A stretch of 64,000 bases of DNA, taken from assembly GCA_963781785.1 (NCBI GenBank), contig CAWAHD010000001.1, forward strand, positions 496,001 through 560,000, in the 5' to 3' direction. This DNA is from CAWAHD01 sp963781785 (GTDB lineage Bacteria > Planctomycetota > Planctomycetia > Isosphaerales > Isosphaeraceae). The translations under genes and the position numbers were made by a program. Position 1 is the stretch's first letter. Every line of letters starts with the position of its first letter. This document shows positions 17,814 through 28,128 of this stretch, piece by piece. Under the pieces are notes generated by a model. The model made no database searches. It was given only the letters and a program-made list of their open reading frames with translations, and was not told the origin of the DNA.

Positions 17814-20157
17814 CTACGGATTCTTGAGAGGCAGGATGATGCGGACGATCGTCAACTGATCAACTTTGGGAGGGGACGGCACGTTGTCCAGCGCGAGCCG
17901 CGCGCGGGCGCTTGATCCGTGCCACGAGCATGGGGCGTTGCAAGAGCAGTTGGCCGGTCAAATCGACATCCTGAAGCGGCGAGTTGCTGAGAGCATTGGG
18001 TTTGCCCAAAACCGATTCGCTGTCATGGAACATGACGGCCAGTAGAAGATCGGCCCGGTTGATCTTGAAGTTGTCTGGATTATACGGTTGGGCCGAGAGG
18101 TAATTGTTGGCTTTGGATTGCAGGAGTCCCGAAAGAGAGCGGTCATTCGTGAACCCAGGCCCGACGCGGATGGTGGCGCCCGGCGCGATGTCGCCGACAA
18201 GATACACCTTCTTGCCAATGGCCAGAATCGCGTCTTCGAGGGGAATGGCCTGGAGATTCTTGATTGTGCCGGAGAGAACGTCGGTTCCGGCGGGCACTAA
18301 TTCCGACTCGACGAGCGGACTGGCTGGACCGATCCATCGTGCCATGAAGCACTTGGTGCTCCAGATGGGGATGCGGACGCCTTCGAGCCGCTTGACGTCT
18401 CCCATGGGCTGATAGTTGTAGCCACTGCCGCCGAAGTTGAACCGGCGGCCGGAGCTCCCCATGCCGCCGAACTGATTCTCGGGTGCGCTGAACCAGCTCA
18501 AGACAACCTCGGTCCCGGCGGTACTGCCCGATTCGGCCGACGAGTCCTGCTCAGGGGGCGCGTCACGATCGAGCGGAAGCGGGATTGCCCGGATGCTGTA
18601 ATCGCGATTCTGGGGACTGAACAGGCTAACCAGGCTATGGCCGCGCGCGAGCTCGGTTTGTTGATCAACATCCACAATGTCAACTTTGTTGACCAGCAGA
18701 TCATTTCCTTTGAGCAGATATGCCGCGTAATAGGCGACGAGGCTGACCGTGAGCACGATCGTGGGGAACGTGATCCAGGTCAGTTCCATGCGTTTGAGCA
18801 CTTTTTTGAGGAAGAAGTAGTCGCCCGGCCCGATCAGCAGGATATACAGGAAGATGAAGAAGGCTACCCAACCGAAGGGGATCAGCTTCACGCCGGGAAA
18901 CTGCTCAAGTGCGGCGCGAAGCTGCGTTGACAAGTCAGTAACGCCGTTCTGATAAACCGGGCGCCCCCCACCGCCGAAGATGGCCGCGCCGCTCTGGTCG
19001 GTTGAAGGCTGCCGCAGGTCGAGGGCCCGAACCCAGAACTGCGGACGATCGGGCCACTGGGCAAATGGACTCTGGTCCACGTCGAACGTGATCAATGTCA
19101 CGCGTCCAAACCCGTAGCAGCCCCGGAGGACCAGGGGAAGGCTCGACATCACGCTCAAGACCTTTCCTCCCCGCTCCTTGATTCCCTCGAGCTTGGCGAC
19201 CATCACGGCTTTCGAGCCGGCGGGCGTGATCGGCTTGGCCGAGTTGGCGAAAATGTCGAGCGCCGCAAGCGAAGTAACCCGCTCCTGCCCGCTGGGCAGG
19301 CCGGGCAGAATCGGGGCAAGGATGCTGTCGCGCACGGCCTGCCAGTTGGCGCTCACGGCAACCACCACGTGGCCGCCCCGCGCGACCCAGTCCACGAGGG
19401 CCTGGCCGCGCAGGCCCTCGAGAGCCGCCAGAACACTTCGATCACCGGTATCCACGACAATCGCACGAGCCGCGTCATAGCCGTACCAGCGACCGGGAAT
19501 GGAGCCGCCCAGGGTATCGATACGAGCCGTGACAATCTCCTCGAGGCCGCTGTTGGACCGCGACGAAGCCCCTGCCTTGAAACCGGGCAGTTGGGCAATC
19601 ATCTCGACTCCTTGCGGTCGGCCCATGGTGAGGATCATGTTCTCGTTGGGCATGATCGCATCGGGGGGCTGGGGCATCGCCATCGACTGGGATGCTCCCC
19701 CCGCCCGGCGCCCGTGAGAGTCGAACAGCCGGACCGTGAATTCCGGCTCGCGCGAGCCGGGACGAGCGTAAGCCGTAAATCGCTCGCTCTTGTTGGCACC
19801 TACCGCGACCGGCAACCGGAACGACGCCGGCGTGCCGTCGTCGTCGCCAACGACGACTTCCATGAAACCGCTGAAGCCCTCGGTGCCTCCTCTGAGCTGC
19901 ACCCAGACCGGCGTCCATGCGCCAACCTTGAACGAATTCGACGCCCTCATCTCCGAAATCGAGGCATCGAAGCCGACTCTCATGTTCTCGACCTCGACCC
20001 CCCGCGAACCGCGCTGGGCTACGGCGGACGTGGGCGCCAAGAGGGAAAACGCGACGGCGCAGAGGATCGCATGAGCGGCCCGACGACCGTGGTGTTGCGG
20101 GCCTCCGCTCTTCTGGAATCGGAATCGTGTCGTCGTGGGCTCAGAATGAATCATCAT
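17814..20157 (-). CDS. Large secreted/membrane protein coupled to the ABC ATPase (frameshifted near C-terminus)
   Basis: The protein has a leader (ending LLAPTSAVAQ), about 400 residues of exported region including a glutamine-amidotransferase-like stretch (YDAARAIVVDTGD ... WVARGGHVVVAVSANW), and two adjacent membrane helices (GWVAFFIFLYILLIGP and WITFPTIVLTVSLVAYYAA). A further exported region follows. The continuous frame stops at 17860, but a CG-unit loss at 17899-17907 hides a longer ending, RLALDNVPSPPKVDQLTIVR..., with its stop at 17814-17816, 72 bases before the ATPase start. It plausibly replaces the missing permease or couples the ATPase to the envelope. The start could also be at 20199. 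Confidence 0.65.
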
Positions 20158-20303
20158 GGGCAGCGATCGTTGTTGGATGAAGAAGGAAGCAAACGTCAAC
20201 TCGGAGGAGTGTCCCGATCCAGGGAACAGAACGTTGCAGACAAACGTAGCCCCGATGATTGCCCCAGGAACCGGATCGCCTCAACGGCCGGGCGCGAGGC
20301 TCT

Positions 20304-20633
20304 TCATGGCTTCTCCGCAGGGTCGCAGACACACGGGACACACTGGCAGCCCGGACACGCCCGGCCGTACTTGCGGATCACGGCGTCCTCGAGCTCGATG
20401 CCGCGGATATTCGCCAGGGTGGCCAGCCAGGCGAGAACATCGGCCATCTCCGCAGCCAGCTCATCGCGTGTGCCGGAGCGGAGGGCCGTCGCCAACTCAC
20501 CGAACTCCTCGGTCAGCCAGAGGAACGTCGCGGCATCGCCCCGCGCCGCGTCCTTCTCGCCGTACATTTGTAAGATCATCCGCTGGAGCGCCGAGAGTGT
20601 CAAGCCTCCCGCGGTCTGGGTCGTCGGTTGCAT
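20304..20633 (-). CDS. MazG-like nucleotide pyrophosphohydrolase with C-terminal cysteine cluster
   Basis: The 109-residue protein contains the all-alpha NTP-PPase signature: LTEEFGELATAL (metal-binding EExxE-like) and LAAEMADVLAWLATLAN (second ExxD). MazG-like enzymes cleave NTPs or dNTPs to monophosphates and pyrophosphate. The tail is unusual: CPGCQCVPCVCD holds five cysteines in twelve residues and suggests a bound metal. It is transcribed with the same orientation as the TPR gene behind and the ABC-associated protein ahead. The start is the only reasonable Met before the domain. Confidence 0.8.
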   Translation of the reverse strand: MQPTTQTAGGLTLSALQRMILQMYGEKDAARGDAATFLWLTEEFGELATALRSGTRDELAAEMADVLAWLATLANIRGIELEDAVIRKYGRACPGCQCVPCVCDPAEKP

Positions 20634-20737
20634 GGCACCATCTTACAGGCCGCGCCCGCTTCGGTGCGAGCCGAGTTGTCCGTTGCGGGCTTTTGGAAGT
20701 TCGCTCAGGTCAAGAAGAGCATTCTCAAAATCGCCAG

Positions 20738-20875
20738 GTTCGAATTCCGAAACCCGAAAGAAGCCACAAATGCGGCTTCCGGATGCGAAGAGCCGCCCTG
20801 GGTTTTCGTCTCGCTATTTCGGATCTCGTGCTTCGGATTTCGGATTCAGAGTTACGGACTACGCGTCTGGGTTTT
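20738..20875. repeat. Degenerate heptad repeat (CCGAAA/TTTCGGA family)
   Basis: Between the MazG-like gene and the TPR gene the sequence reads in 7-base steps: ..GAATTCC GAAACCC GAAAGAA.. on the left and TTTCGGA TCTCGTG CTTCGGA TTTCGGA TTCAGAG TTACGGA on the right, running up to and over the TPR stop codon at 20859. The unit is the reverse complement of the one at 25835-25918. Confidence 0.55.
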
Positions 20876-23742
20876 GAAGCTGCTGCAAAAGTGCCTTGGC
20901 CTCGGGATGGTCGGGGTCGGCCTTCAGGATGCTGTCGAGGATGGCCCGCGCAGCATCACGGCGGTCCAGGCCGAGTTGCGCTCTGGCAAGCTTGACCCTG
21001 ACGTCGTCGGGCTTCTTGATCTTCAGCTCGAGCGCCGTCTGGTATTCCTCGATGGCCTTGGCGTACTCTTTCAGCCTGGCCTGGGCATCGGCAAGCAGGA
21101 CGTGGATGGCGGGGTCATAAACGTTGATCTGGAGACATTCGCCGGCCCATTTCTCGGCAGCGGCGGCATCGCCTCGCGCCAGGTGGCGCTCGGCCAGCGC
21201 CTTGCGGACGTCGATGTTGTCGGCGTCCAGCGACGCGATTGTGGCCATGTCGCTCAGGAATTCGCGGGTCTTGTTCTGCCGCAGGTGAACCCGCGCCAGC
21301 CACGAGACCCACTGAATTCGAAACGGATCATCATGGTGGGTGATCTCGAAGAGCTTCTCGGCCTCATCCAACTGGCCGGCGTTCATTTTGAGCTCGCCCA
21401 GGAGGTCGATGACCCGTTCGTTGGGTTTCTGGGGGTCGAACGCCGGCTCGAGGACTTCCAGAGCAGCGTCGTTGTCACCGATCGTCACCAGGAGCTTGGC
21501 TTTGACGAAGCTGGCCAGCGGATGATGCGGCTCTAGCTTGAGGGCCTTGTCGGCGAACGGGCGTGCCTGCTTGAGGTCGCGGACGGTGAAGTGCTCGTAG
21601 GCGATCTTGGCGTTTAGATCGGGATCATCGGGCTTTTCCTTGAGCCGGCGCTCGAGCTCCGATAACGGCACCGGCTCATCGCTCACCCGCGTGCGGATCG
21701 TCTTGACCAACTCGTCGAGATAGGCGAGATAGCCTTTCTCGAAGTCTTGCTTTTCGACGTGGAAGCTCTGCGCGACCGCACGATCGGTGGTGAGACCGCG
21801 GCGATAACCCATGAGCATCTTGATCTGAGCATCAGGGCCGAATCGTTTGAGCATGTACCGGGCGTAGAGCTGGGCCTGGCAATAGGCCATCTGGCGGTCG
21901 TCGGGCTCATTGGGCCGGATGAAGCCGAGGTTGATCGTGTCGAGATTCAACAGCTTGGTGCGCTTGGGCACGCGCTCCAGCAAGAGGCGGTTCCAATCCT
22001 GCGGGCGGGGATAGCCCTCGCTGTCGACGGCCAGCGCCTCGGTGTACCAGTGCGGGATGTTGAACTCGGTCTGTTGCAAGGTGATGACGTGGACGAATTC
22101 GTGCGTGAGCACCCGCGCCCAGTTGAAGGGGACGCGAGTGGCGCGCGGGCTGGCCAGGGCGACGACCCGGCCGGTGCAGGCGCCGACCGTCGGTACGAAC
22201 GGCAGACCCACGGTCCGCCCGCTGAACCACTTGTGGTTCTTGAGGATCTCGATCTTGCTCTGACCGGAGGGTGCGTAGCCGAATCGCGCGGCGAGGACCG
22301 GGTAGATCGACTCGAGGTATCGAGACATGTATCGACCCAAGAGCTCATCCTGCGTCGGGTCGAGCGACACGCTGAAATGCCGGGAATCGATGCGGGTATA
22401 GGAGGCCATGTGGTTGAGGACCTTCATCATGTTATCGGCCCGCACGTTGAACGGGTCGGCGTTGAAGGCGGCCTCGAACAGACTTCTGGCCTCGGTCTCG
22501 CGGCCGACTTGCATGTAGAGCATACCCAGGCCAATCGGTGCGTCAGGACGGCCTGGGTCGGCGGCTGCAGCCAGAAGGAAGGCACGTTCCGCCGAGTGGT
22601 ACTTCCGACGGTCGGCGAGCCGCTCGCCCAAGGCGGCGTAGAAAACGGCGGGCCGGGGGTTATTCTGAAGCGCCGCGAGCTCGGCGGCGGCGGCCCCAAC
22701 GGGATCGACCAGAAGCCGACACGCGGCTGCCAGCCGGGCCAGCGCCTCCTCGTCACGCGGGTTCTCGGCGACAGCCTTGAGCGCGGCAGTCTTGGCGTCG
22801 TCAAACCGCTCGTCCGAGATGTTGAGATCGGCCAAGAGCACGTAAGCCGGCCCGTAGTGGGGATTGGTGGCGAGCGCTCGCTCGGCCTTGCTACGGCCGG
22901 CAGCCAGGCGGTAGCCCTGCAGATCAGCCTGGCCCAGCGTCACCAGCGTCTCGGGCGCGAGCGGATTGATCTGCTGCGCTCGAGACAGCTCGCGCACCGC
23001 TGAGCGCTCGTTGTATCCGGAGAGAAACAGCCGGCCCTCCTCGAGCGGGGCTCGCCAGCAATTCGGATCGGTACGCAGAGCGGCCTCATCGATGTCGTTC
23101 AGGACGTCGTTCAACGCATCGCTCAGCTCTTCGCCGCGCGCACTTGCTCGGTAATATCGCTCGGCAGCCTGTCCCACCAGGACCAGCGCCTCGGCCGACT
23201 TGACGATCTCGGCCTTCTTTTCGTTGTAGCGGTCGACAAACCATTTCCAAGCCACGACGGACCTGTCGAGCTCCCCCCGCAGCTCCAGAAGCCGGGCCGA
23301 GATCCACCGCGCCGCGAAGGTGGTCGGGATCGAGCTTCAGGGCCGCAAGCGCAGCCGTCTCGGCGGCCTGCCAGTCGCCGCGGGTGAGATACACGTCGCC
23401 GAGCTGTGCACGGATGTCTGGATTCTTGGGGTCGCCGGCCGCGGCCGCCTCCAGCCCCTTGATCGCCTTGGCATATTCGCCCTGGCTGGCCTGGCTCTCG
23501 GCTTTGTCAAGAGCCATCCAGGCTTGCTGCGCGGGAGTCAGCCAGCCCGAACGTTTCTTCGCCTCATTCTCGACCGCTGTCAGAGCCTCTTCCGCTTCGG
23601 CGTACCGCCCGTTCCGGAGCAGCCGCCGCGCGTCGTCCAGCTTGACACGACTCGCCTCCGGCGCATCGGCCGCTGGCTTGGCCTCCGGCTTCTCTGCCTG
23701 GGAAACCGCCACCACCAGAACCATCACGATGCCATGAACCAT
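20859..23742 (-). CDS. TPR-repeat protein with zinc-metallopeptidase (HExxH) domain, frameshifted
   Basis: A leader (MVHGIVMVLVVAVSQA) and N-terminal TPR-like repeats (about 150 residues) are encoded in one frame; the remaining 798 residues follow in another after a shift in the GC tract at about 23308-23316 that restores ..DPDHLRAARWISARLLELRG. The central part has HEFVH in LTHEFVHVITL, the zinc and catalytic signature of MA-clan (gluzincin) peptidases, with a downstream PHWYTEALAVDSEG that supplies the third ligand Glu in gluzincins. TPR units flank it on both sides. Export is inferred from the leader. The overall layout matches planctomycete peptidase_MA_2 proteins. Confidence 0.75.
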
Positions 23743-23992
23743 ACCTCAGCCCTCCTTCGCCCCTTTCGTTCCACGTTAACACAGAAGCAGCCGAAATGGC
23801 ACCCTTGGCAGAGACTCGGGAACGGGAAGCGGGGAATTCGGTCCCAGGAACTTGTTCGGTCTCGCCATGACTCTGTCTCGACAATTATGCTTAAGAAAGC
23901 GATTCCATCACGCCGATCAAATGGGTGAGTTCGACTGTTATGACGGGTCGGCTGCATTGTGCACGAGACGGCGGGAGGAGGAGGGTTGCGTG

Positions 23993-24700
23993 ATGGCCCC
24001 TGGGGCGGGAAAACAGGCCCGCCGGGGCCTTTGGACGTGGTGGTTGGCGATTGCAGTTGTGACATGCGGGTGTATGAATCAACAGTTGCAGCTCACTACC
24101 CGGCGCACGCTTGGCAGCTTGCCCGACCTGCAGTACCAGCAGGTGATCGACAACCTCGCCACCATTGCAGCGAACCCCGCCTTCCTGCCTTATCTGGCAG
24201 TCGTGGGACAGGGTTCGATCCAGGTCACAGACAACGGTAATGCGCTCTTGGCCCTTGGCGTGAGTCGAACGCCGCCGGCGGCTGACGTCTTGAGCTTGGG
24301 AGCCTCTCGCAATGTGACCGGCACGTGGAGCCTGGGCACGATCACCAGCCCGGAAAAGATTCGAGGCATGCACGCGCTTTATCATCGGACTGTTCTCGGC
24401 TCGACGAGGCGCGATCCCGCGTACAGATGGCTCAAGATCGGCTGCCGGCGAGACGTTCCGAAGCAGGCCTGCTTTGTCGGGAGGCATGGACGGACCTTCG
24501 TGTGGGTCATGCCGGAGGGAATGGCCGGCCTATCAGATCTGTCGCTGGCGATCATGGACATCGCCACTCGTGAAGACGGGGCAACGACACCGGGACCACC
24601 GCAGGAATCATTCCGACAGAAGCCCAGCCCGGCCGCGGTGGTGCGCCGCAATTTCCAGGTGCCCCCGATGGGGCCACTGTTCACGCCTGGCGGCAACTGA
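23993..24700 (+). CDS. Planctomycete putative lipoprotein of unknown function
   Basis: The 235-residue protein starts at an ATG behind ggaggaggag. Its leader ends IAVVTCGCMNQQ, a plausible lipoprotein cysteine. A conserved-looking block DLQYQQVIDNLATIAANPAFLPY follows, which I have seen in the style of planctomycete hypothetical proteins near secretion genes. No catalytic motif was seen. The C-terminal tail is Pro-rich. It is divergent from the TPR gene upstream and convergent with the glycosyltransferase downstream. Confidence 0.6.
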   Translation: MAPGAGKQARRGLWTWWLAIAVVTCGCMNQQLQLTTRRTLGSLPDLQYQQVIDNLATIAANPAFLPYLAVVGQGSIQVTDNGNALLALGVSRTPPAADVLSLGASRNVTGTWSLGTITSPEKIRGMHALYHRTVLGSTRRDPAYRWLKIGCRRDVPKQACFVGRHGRTFVWVMPEGMAGLSDLSLAIMDIATREDGATTPGPPQESFRQKPSPAAVVRRNFQVPPMGPLFTPGGN

Positions 24701-24788
24701 ACGAAGGCCCCGTCTCCAACCACATGCGAAATCTGAATTCCGGGACGAGACCAAGATCCAAAATGTGCACGGGTGCCGCGGTTTTTGC

Positions 24789-25830
24789 TCACGCTGGGGG
24801 AGCGCCCTTCGTGGCCGGCTCGCCCCCATCAGCCGGCTCGGCCTGGCGGATTTCGCCGAGCACGTAAGTGGTTCTGGACTGTGATTCATAATAATTTCGC
24901 ATGATCATCTCGGCCTGGATGCCCATCAGGATGCTCATTCCGCCGGCCAGAAAAAACATGACGGTCAACGAGGGCAGGGGAGTTTCGACGAACGTCTTGG
25001 GCGGATAATCAGCGCTCCACCAGAGGTAGGGCCATGGGAAGATGTATTTGAAATACAGCATCGCCAGGAACGACACCAGACAAAGGCCGAACGACCACAA
25101 TCCGAACCGGCCAAAGAAATGAAGGGGCCGCTGAGCATACCGCTGGAGAAAACGGATCAGGATCAGGTCAAGCACGACGTTAAATGTCCGGCTCAGCCCG
25201 TACTTGGTGCGGCCCGCGGTCCGGGGGCGGTGGTTGACGACGAGCTCGGTCACCCGCGCCCCTTGCCAGGCCGCGAAGATCGGAATGAACCGGTGCATCT
25301 CGCCGTAAAGCCGCACGCCCTGCAGCACCCCGCGGCGGTATGCCTTGATTGTGCAGCCGAAATCGTGCAGCGGAACTCTGGAGAGACGGGCGACCAGCCA
25401 GTTGGCAATCCACGATGGAACCTTGCGCGTCAAGAGCGCAGTCCTGGCGGTCCTTGCGCCAGCCCGAGACGACGTCATGACCGGCATCGAGCTGGGCCAG
25501 GAGCCGTGGAATGTCCGCCGGGTCGTTCTGGCGGTCGCCGTCGATGGGAATCAGGACCTGACCGCGCGCCTGGTCGAGCGCGGCAGTCAGGGCCGCCGTC
25601 TGTCCGCAGTTCCGCCGCAATACCACGACACGCACATGCTCCGGATCACGGCGCAGGATCAGGTCCAGCCGCGCCGTCGTTCCGTCGGTCGAGCCGTCAT
25701 CAACAAAGATCAGCTCATAACGCAAGGAAAGCGGCCGCAAGACGGCGTCAAGCTCGGCATGCAAGGGCTCGACGTTGTCGACCTCGTTGAACACGGGAAT
25801 CAAGACCGAGAGGTCGATCGGTGTCGTCAT
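24789..25830 (-). CDS. Polyprenyl-phosphate glycosyltransferase, GtrB/ArnC-like (frameshifted)
   Basis: The N-terminal frame carries the GT2 domain: LSVLIPVFNEVDNVEPL, ELIFVDDGSTDGT and LIPIDGDRQNDPADIP. The second frame continues with KVPSWIANWLVARLSRVPLHDFGCTIKAYRR and GEMHRFIP, and ends with two membrane helices (GLWSFGLCLVSFLAMLYF and LPSLTVMFFLAGGMSILMG), the topology of GtrB, DPM-like and ArnC proteins that load sugars onto undecaprenyl phosphate. One extra base near 25436-25446 breaks it; removing it gives DRQDALLTRKVPS. The start at 25830 lies 4 bases from the heptad repeat, so the promoter must lie in or beyond the repeat. Confidence 0.8.
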
Positions 25831-25834
25831 CAGG

Positions 25835-25918
25835 AATCCGAAACCCTAAGTCCCAAACCCGAAATCCGAAATCCTAAATCCGAAACTCTAAGTCCGAAAC
25901 CTTAAATCCGAAATGCGA
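25835..25918. repeat. Twelve-unit tandem heptad repeat, consensus AATCCGA
   Basis: The run divides cleanly into 7-base units: AATCCGA, AACCCTA, AGTCCCA, AACCCGA, AATCCGA, AATCCTA, AATCCGA, AACTCTA, AGTCCGA, AACCTTA, AATCCGA, AATGCGA. It fills the gap between the start of the glycosyltransferase and the stop of the isomerase-like gene, both on the minus strand. Confidence 0.9.
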
Positions 25919-25952
25919 AAAAAACTCGGAAAACCGATTCCTGGTCGATCAA

Positions 25953-26870
25953 TTAGCCGCGACAATATTGGAGCAGGAAGCGGCGGCTGATCTCCAGGGA
26001 CGCGAGTCGAGATTCGATCGAGCCCTCGAAGGCGCGGTCCTCGACCTCGATGGCAACGTGCCCGTGATAGCCGGCGTCGCTCAAGGCGCCGAAGAACGAA
26101 CCCCAGTGAATGTCGCCGAGTCCAGGGATCTTGGGCGTGTGCCACAGCTTGGGGTACGACAGGACGCCGTGCCGATCAAGCGCGGCCTTGTCGATGCGGG
26201 CGTCCTTGGCGTGTACGTGAAAAATGCGGTCTTTGAATTCGGCCAGCGGGGCGACGTAGTCGATTTGCTGCCAGATCAGGTGCGAGGGGTCGAGGTTCAG
26301 GCCGAAATTCGGGCTGGGAATGTCGTGAAACATCTTGCGCCAGATGGCAGGAGTCGTGGCCAGGTTCTTGCCGCCCGGCCACTCGTCGGCGGAAAAGAGC
26401 ATCGGGCAGTTTTCGATGCCGATCTTGATTCCCTTTTCGTCGGCAAGTGCGATGATCGGCCGCCAGACCTCGAGAAATCGAGGCCAGTTGCTCTCGACCG
26501 ACAGGCCGGGGTCCCGGCCGACGAACGTGTTGACGACGGCGATCCCGAGCGCTGCCGCCGCATCGATCACCTTGCGAAGGTGAGCCGCCGCAATTTCGGC
26601 CTCGGCCTTTTCGGGCGATAGCAGGTTGGGATAGTAGCCAAGCCCCGAGATCGCCACCTGGCTGGCCGCCAGCAGGTCCTGGAATCTCTCGATCGCTCCG
26701 GCCGACAGACTGGTGACGTCCAGATGGCTGACCCCCGCATAGCGGCGCTCGACCTTTCCCGGCGGCCAGCACATCAGCTCGACGCTGGAAAAGCCGGCCT
26801 GGCGAGCAAAGCCCAGCACCTCCTCGAGGGTGTGGTCAGGCAGGATCGCGGAAACGAAACCGAGCTTCAT
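25953..26870 (-). CDS. Sugar phosphate isomerase/epimerase family protein (xylose-isomerase-like TIM barrel)
   Basis: The 305-residue protein fits the AP endonuclease 2/xylose isomerase-like superfamily. It has the opening LGFVSAILPDHTLEEVLGFA, IGIENCPML (a metal-ligand Glu at the end of a strand), NFGLNLDPSHLIWQ (Asp/His ligands), IFHVHAKDARID and a final HVAIEVEDRAF (ligand Glu). These are typical positions for a divalent metal. Planctomycetes hold many paralogues and the substrate cannot be told. It has no leader. Same-strand genes on both sides could be cotranscribed, although the heptad block intervenes on one side. Confidence 0.88.
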   Translation of the reverse strand: MKLGFVSAILPDHTLEEVLGFARQAGFSSVELMCWPPGKVERRYAGVSHLDVTSLSAGAIERFQDLLAASQVAISGLGYYPNLLSPEKAEAEIAAAHLRKVIDAAAALGIAVVNTFVGRDPGLSVESNWPRFLEVWRPIIALADEKGIKIGIENCPMLFSADEWPGGKNLATTPAIWRKMFHDIPSPNFGLNLDPSHLIWQQIDYVAPLAEFKDRIFHVHAKDARIDKAALDRHGVLSYPKLWHTPKIPGLGDIHWGSFFGALSDAGYHGHVAIEVEDRAFEGSIESRLASLEISRRFLLQYCRG

Positions 26871-26901
26871 GATACGATCCAGGTTCGAAAATCAAATCGC
26901 G

Positions 26902-27806
26902 CTAAAACCGGAGCACGCCCAAGGCGACCCCGATGACCAATCCCACAACGTGGGCAGCGTTGGCAATCGAGCCGAGGGCGCCCGTCATGCACAGGGCCAG
27001 ATAGAGCAAGACGAACGTGATGGTGTTCGGGTGGAGGATCATCCCCTGCTCGGGCTCATAGAGCCCTTTCATCCAGATGTACCCGAACAGGCCGCAGATC
27101 ACTCCCGAGATACCCCCGAAGAGCTGGGGCTCGCCGGGATCGGACTGTTCCATGTAGAGATACTGGCCGAAGTTCGAGCCCACGGCCGCCACGAGCACGA
27201 GAACGGCCAGGCGGAGCGTCCCACGGCGCACTTCAATCAACGTACCGAACAAGGTCAGCGCCCACACGTTGAAAAAAATGTGGAGGATTCCGGCGTGCAA
27301 GAAGATCGGCGTCACCAGCCGCCAGATCTCTCCGTGCAGGATGTCGTTCAGGCCGTTGTTGCGCGCAGGCCGTGTTCGTCAAGGTATGCGGTTGTGAAGC
27401 TGAGCTTCTCGGTGACCAGCGAGGCATTCCCTGGAGACTCCCGCAGGAGGAACACGATCAGGCAGATGACCACCAGGGCGACGGTCAGCGGGCGGCGCCT
27501 GAAACCAGGGGAGGCCCACAGGTCGGTCACCTCGCGATAGTTCTTGCGGTACTTTTGATCGAGCGCCTGTTCCTGGCGACGGACGGTCCTCGCCGCTTCG
27601 ACGGCTGCGCCATAGCGTGGATCCTCGGGGCGGCTCAAGTACCCTTGCAGCTCCTCGCGGGCCCGCTCGAGATGGTCTTCATTATATATCCAGACGTTCC
27701 AACCCTCGGGCTGTTCGTCGACGCGCGTTTTCATTCCCAGTGTCAGCAGGTAGTCGGCAAAGACCTTGGGGTCGACGCCCTTGGGCAAGATTCCGAGCTG
27801 ACGCAC
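26902..27806 (-). CDS. GlpG-like rhomboid intramembrane serine protease (frameshifted)
   Basis: A cytoplasmic N-terminal domain (MRQLGILPKGVDPKVFADYL ... DEQPEGWNVWIYNEDHLE), as in GlpG, is followed by six or so membrane helices. The catalytic serine is in FGGISGVICGLFG and the histidine in IANAAHVVGLVIG; HAGILHIFFNVWAL is the rhomboid L1/TM2 signature. One base is missing at 27356-27368; restoring it gives LRANNGLNDILHGEIWRL. Rhomboids cut membrane-spanning substrates. The family call is firm; whether the cell makes an intact product depends on whether the shift is real. Confidence 0.83.
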
Positions 27807-27840
27807 TGTCCTCTGTCCTTTGTCCCTTATTCGATTGTCC
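27806..27840. repeat. Short heptad repeat, CTGTCCT-type
   Basis: Five 7-base steps read CTGTCCT, CTGTCCT, TTGTCCC, TTATTCG, ATTGTCC immediately upstream of the rhomboid start. It is the same period as, but a different consensus from, the AATCCGA block. Confidence 0.5.
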
Positions 27841-28128
27841 TTGACACTGCCACGCGCGAGGTTGGTGACAGACTACCACAAGACAGCCGGAGAGCACACC
27901 CACCCGCGTGGCGATCCGTCCGCCTCCGATTGACCGCTGATCGAACCACGGAGACCGCTTTTCCCAAGGGCAGCCACCCTCCGGGTGCCCGCAGATCTGC
28001 GCCCGGGCGGGCCAGGCTTCCAGACTTTCGTGCTCGCCGGCGTTCTCCCTCCCGCCAATTGGCTTGCCGGGACCGGCGTGATACGATGAGCGATGCTCAC
28101 TTTCCCCGTTCTGGTGAGACACTTGACC

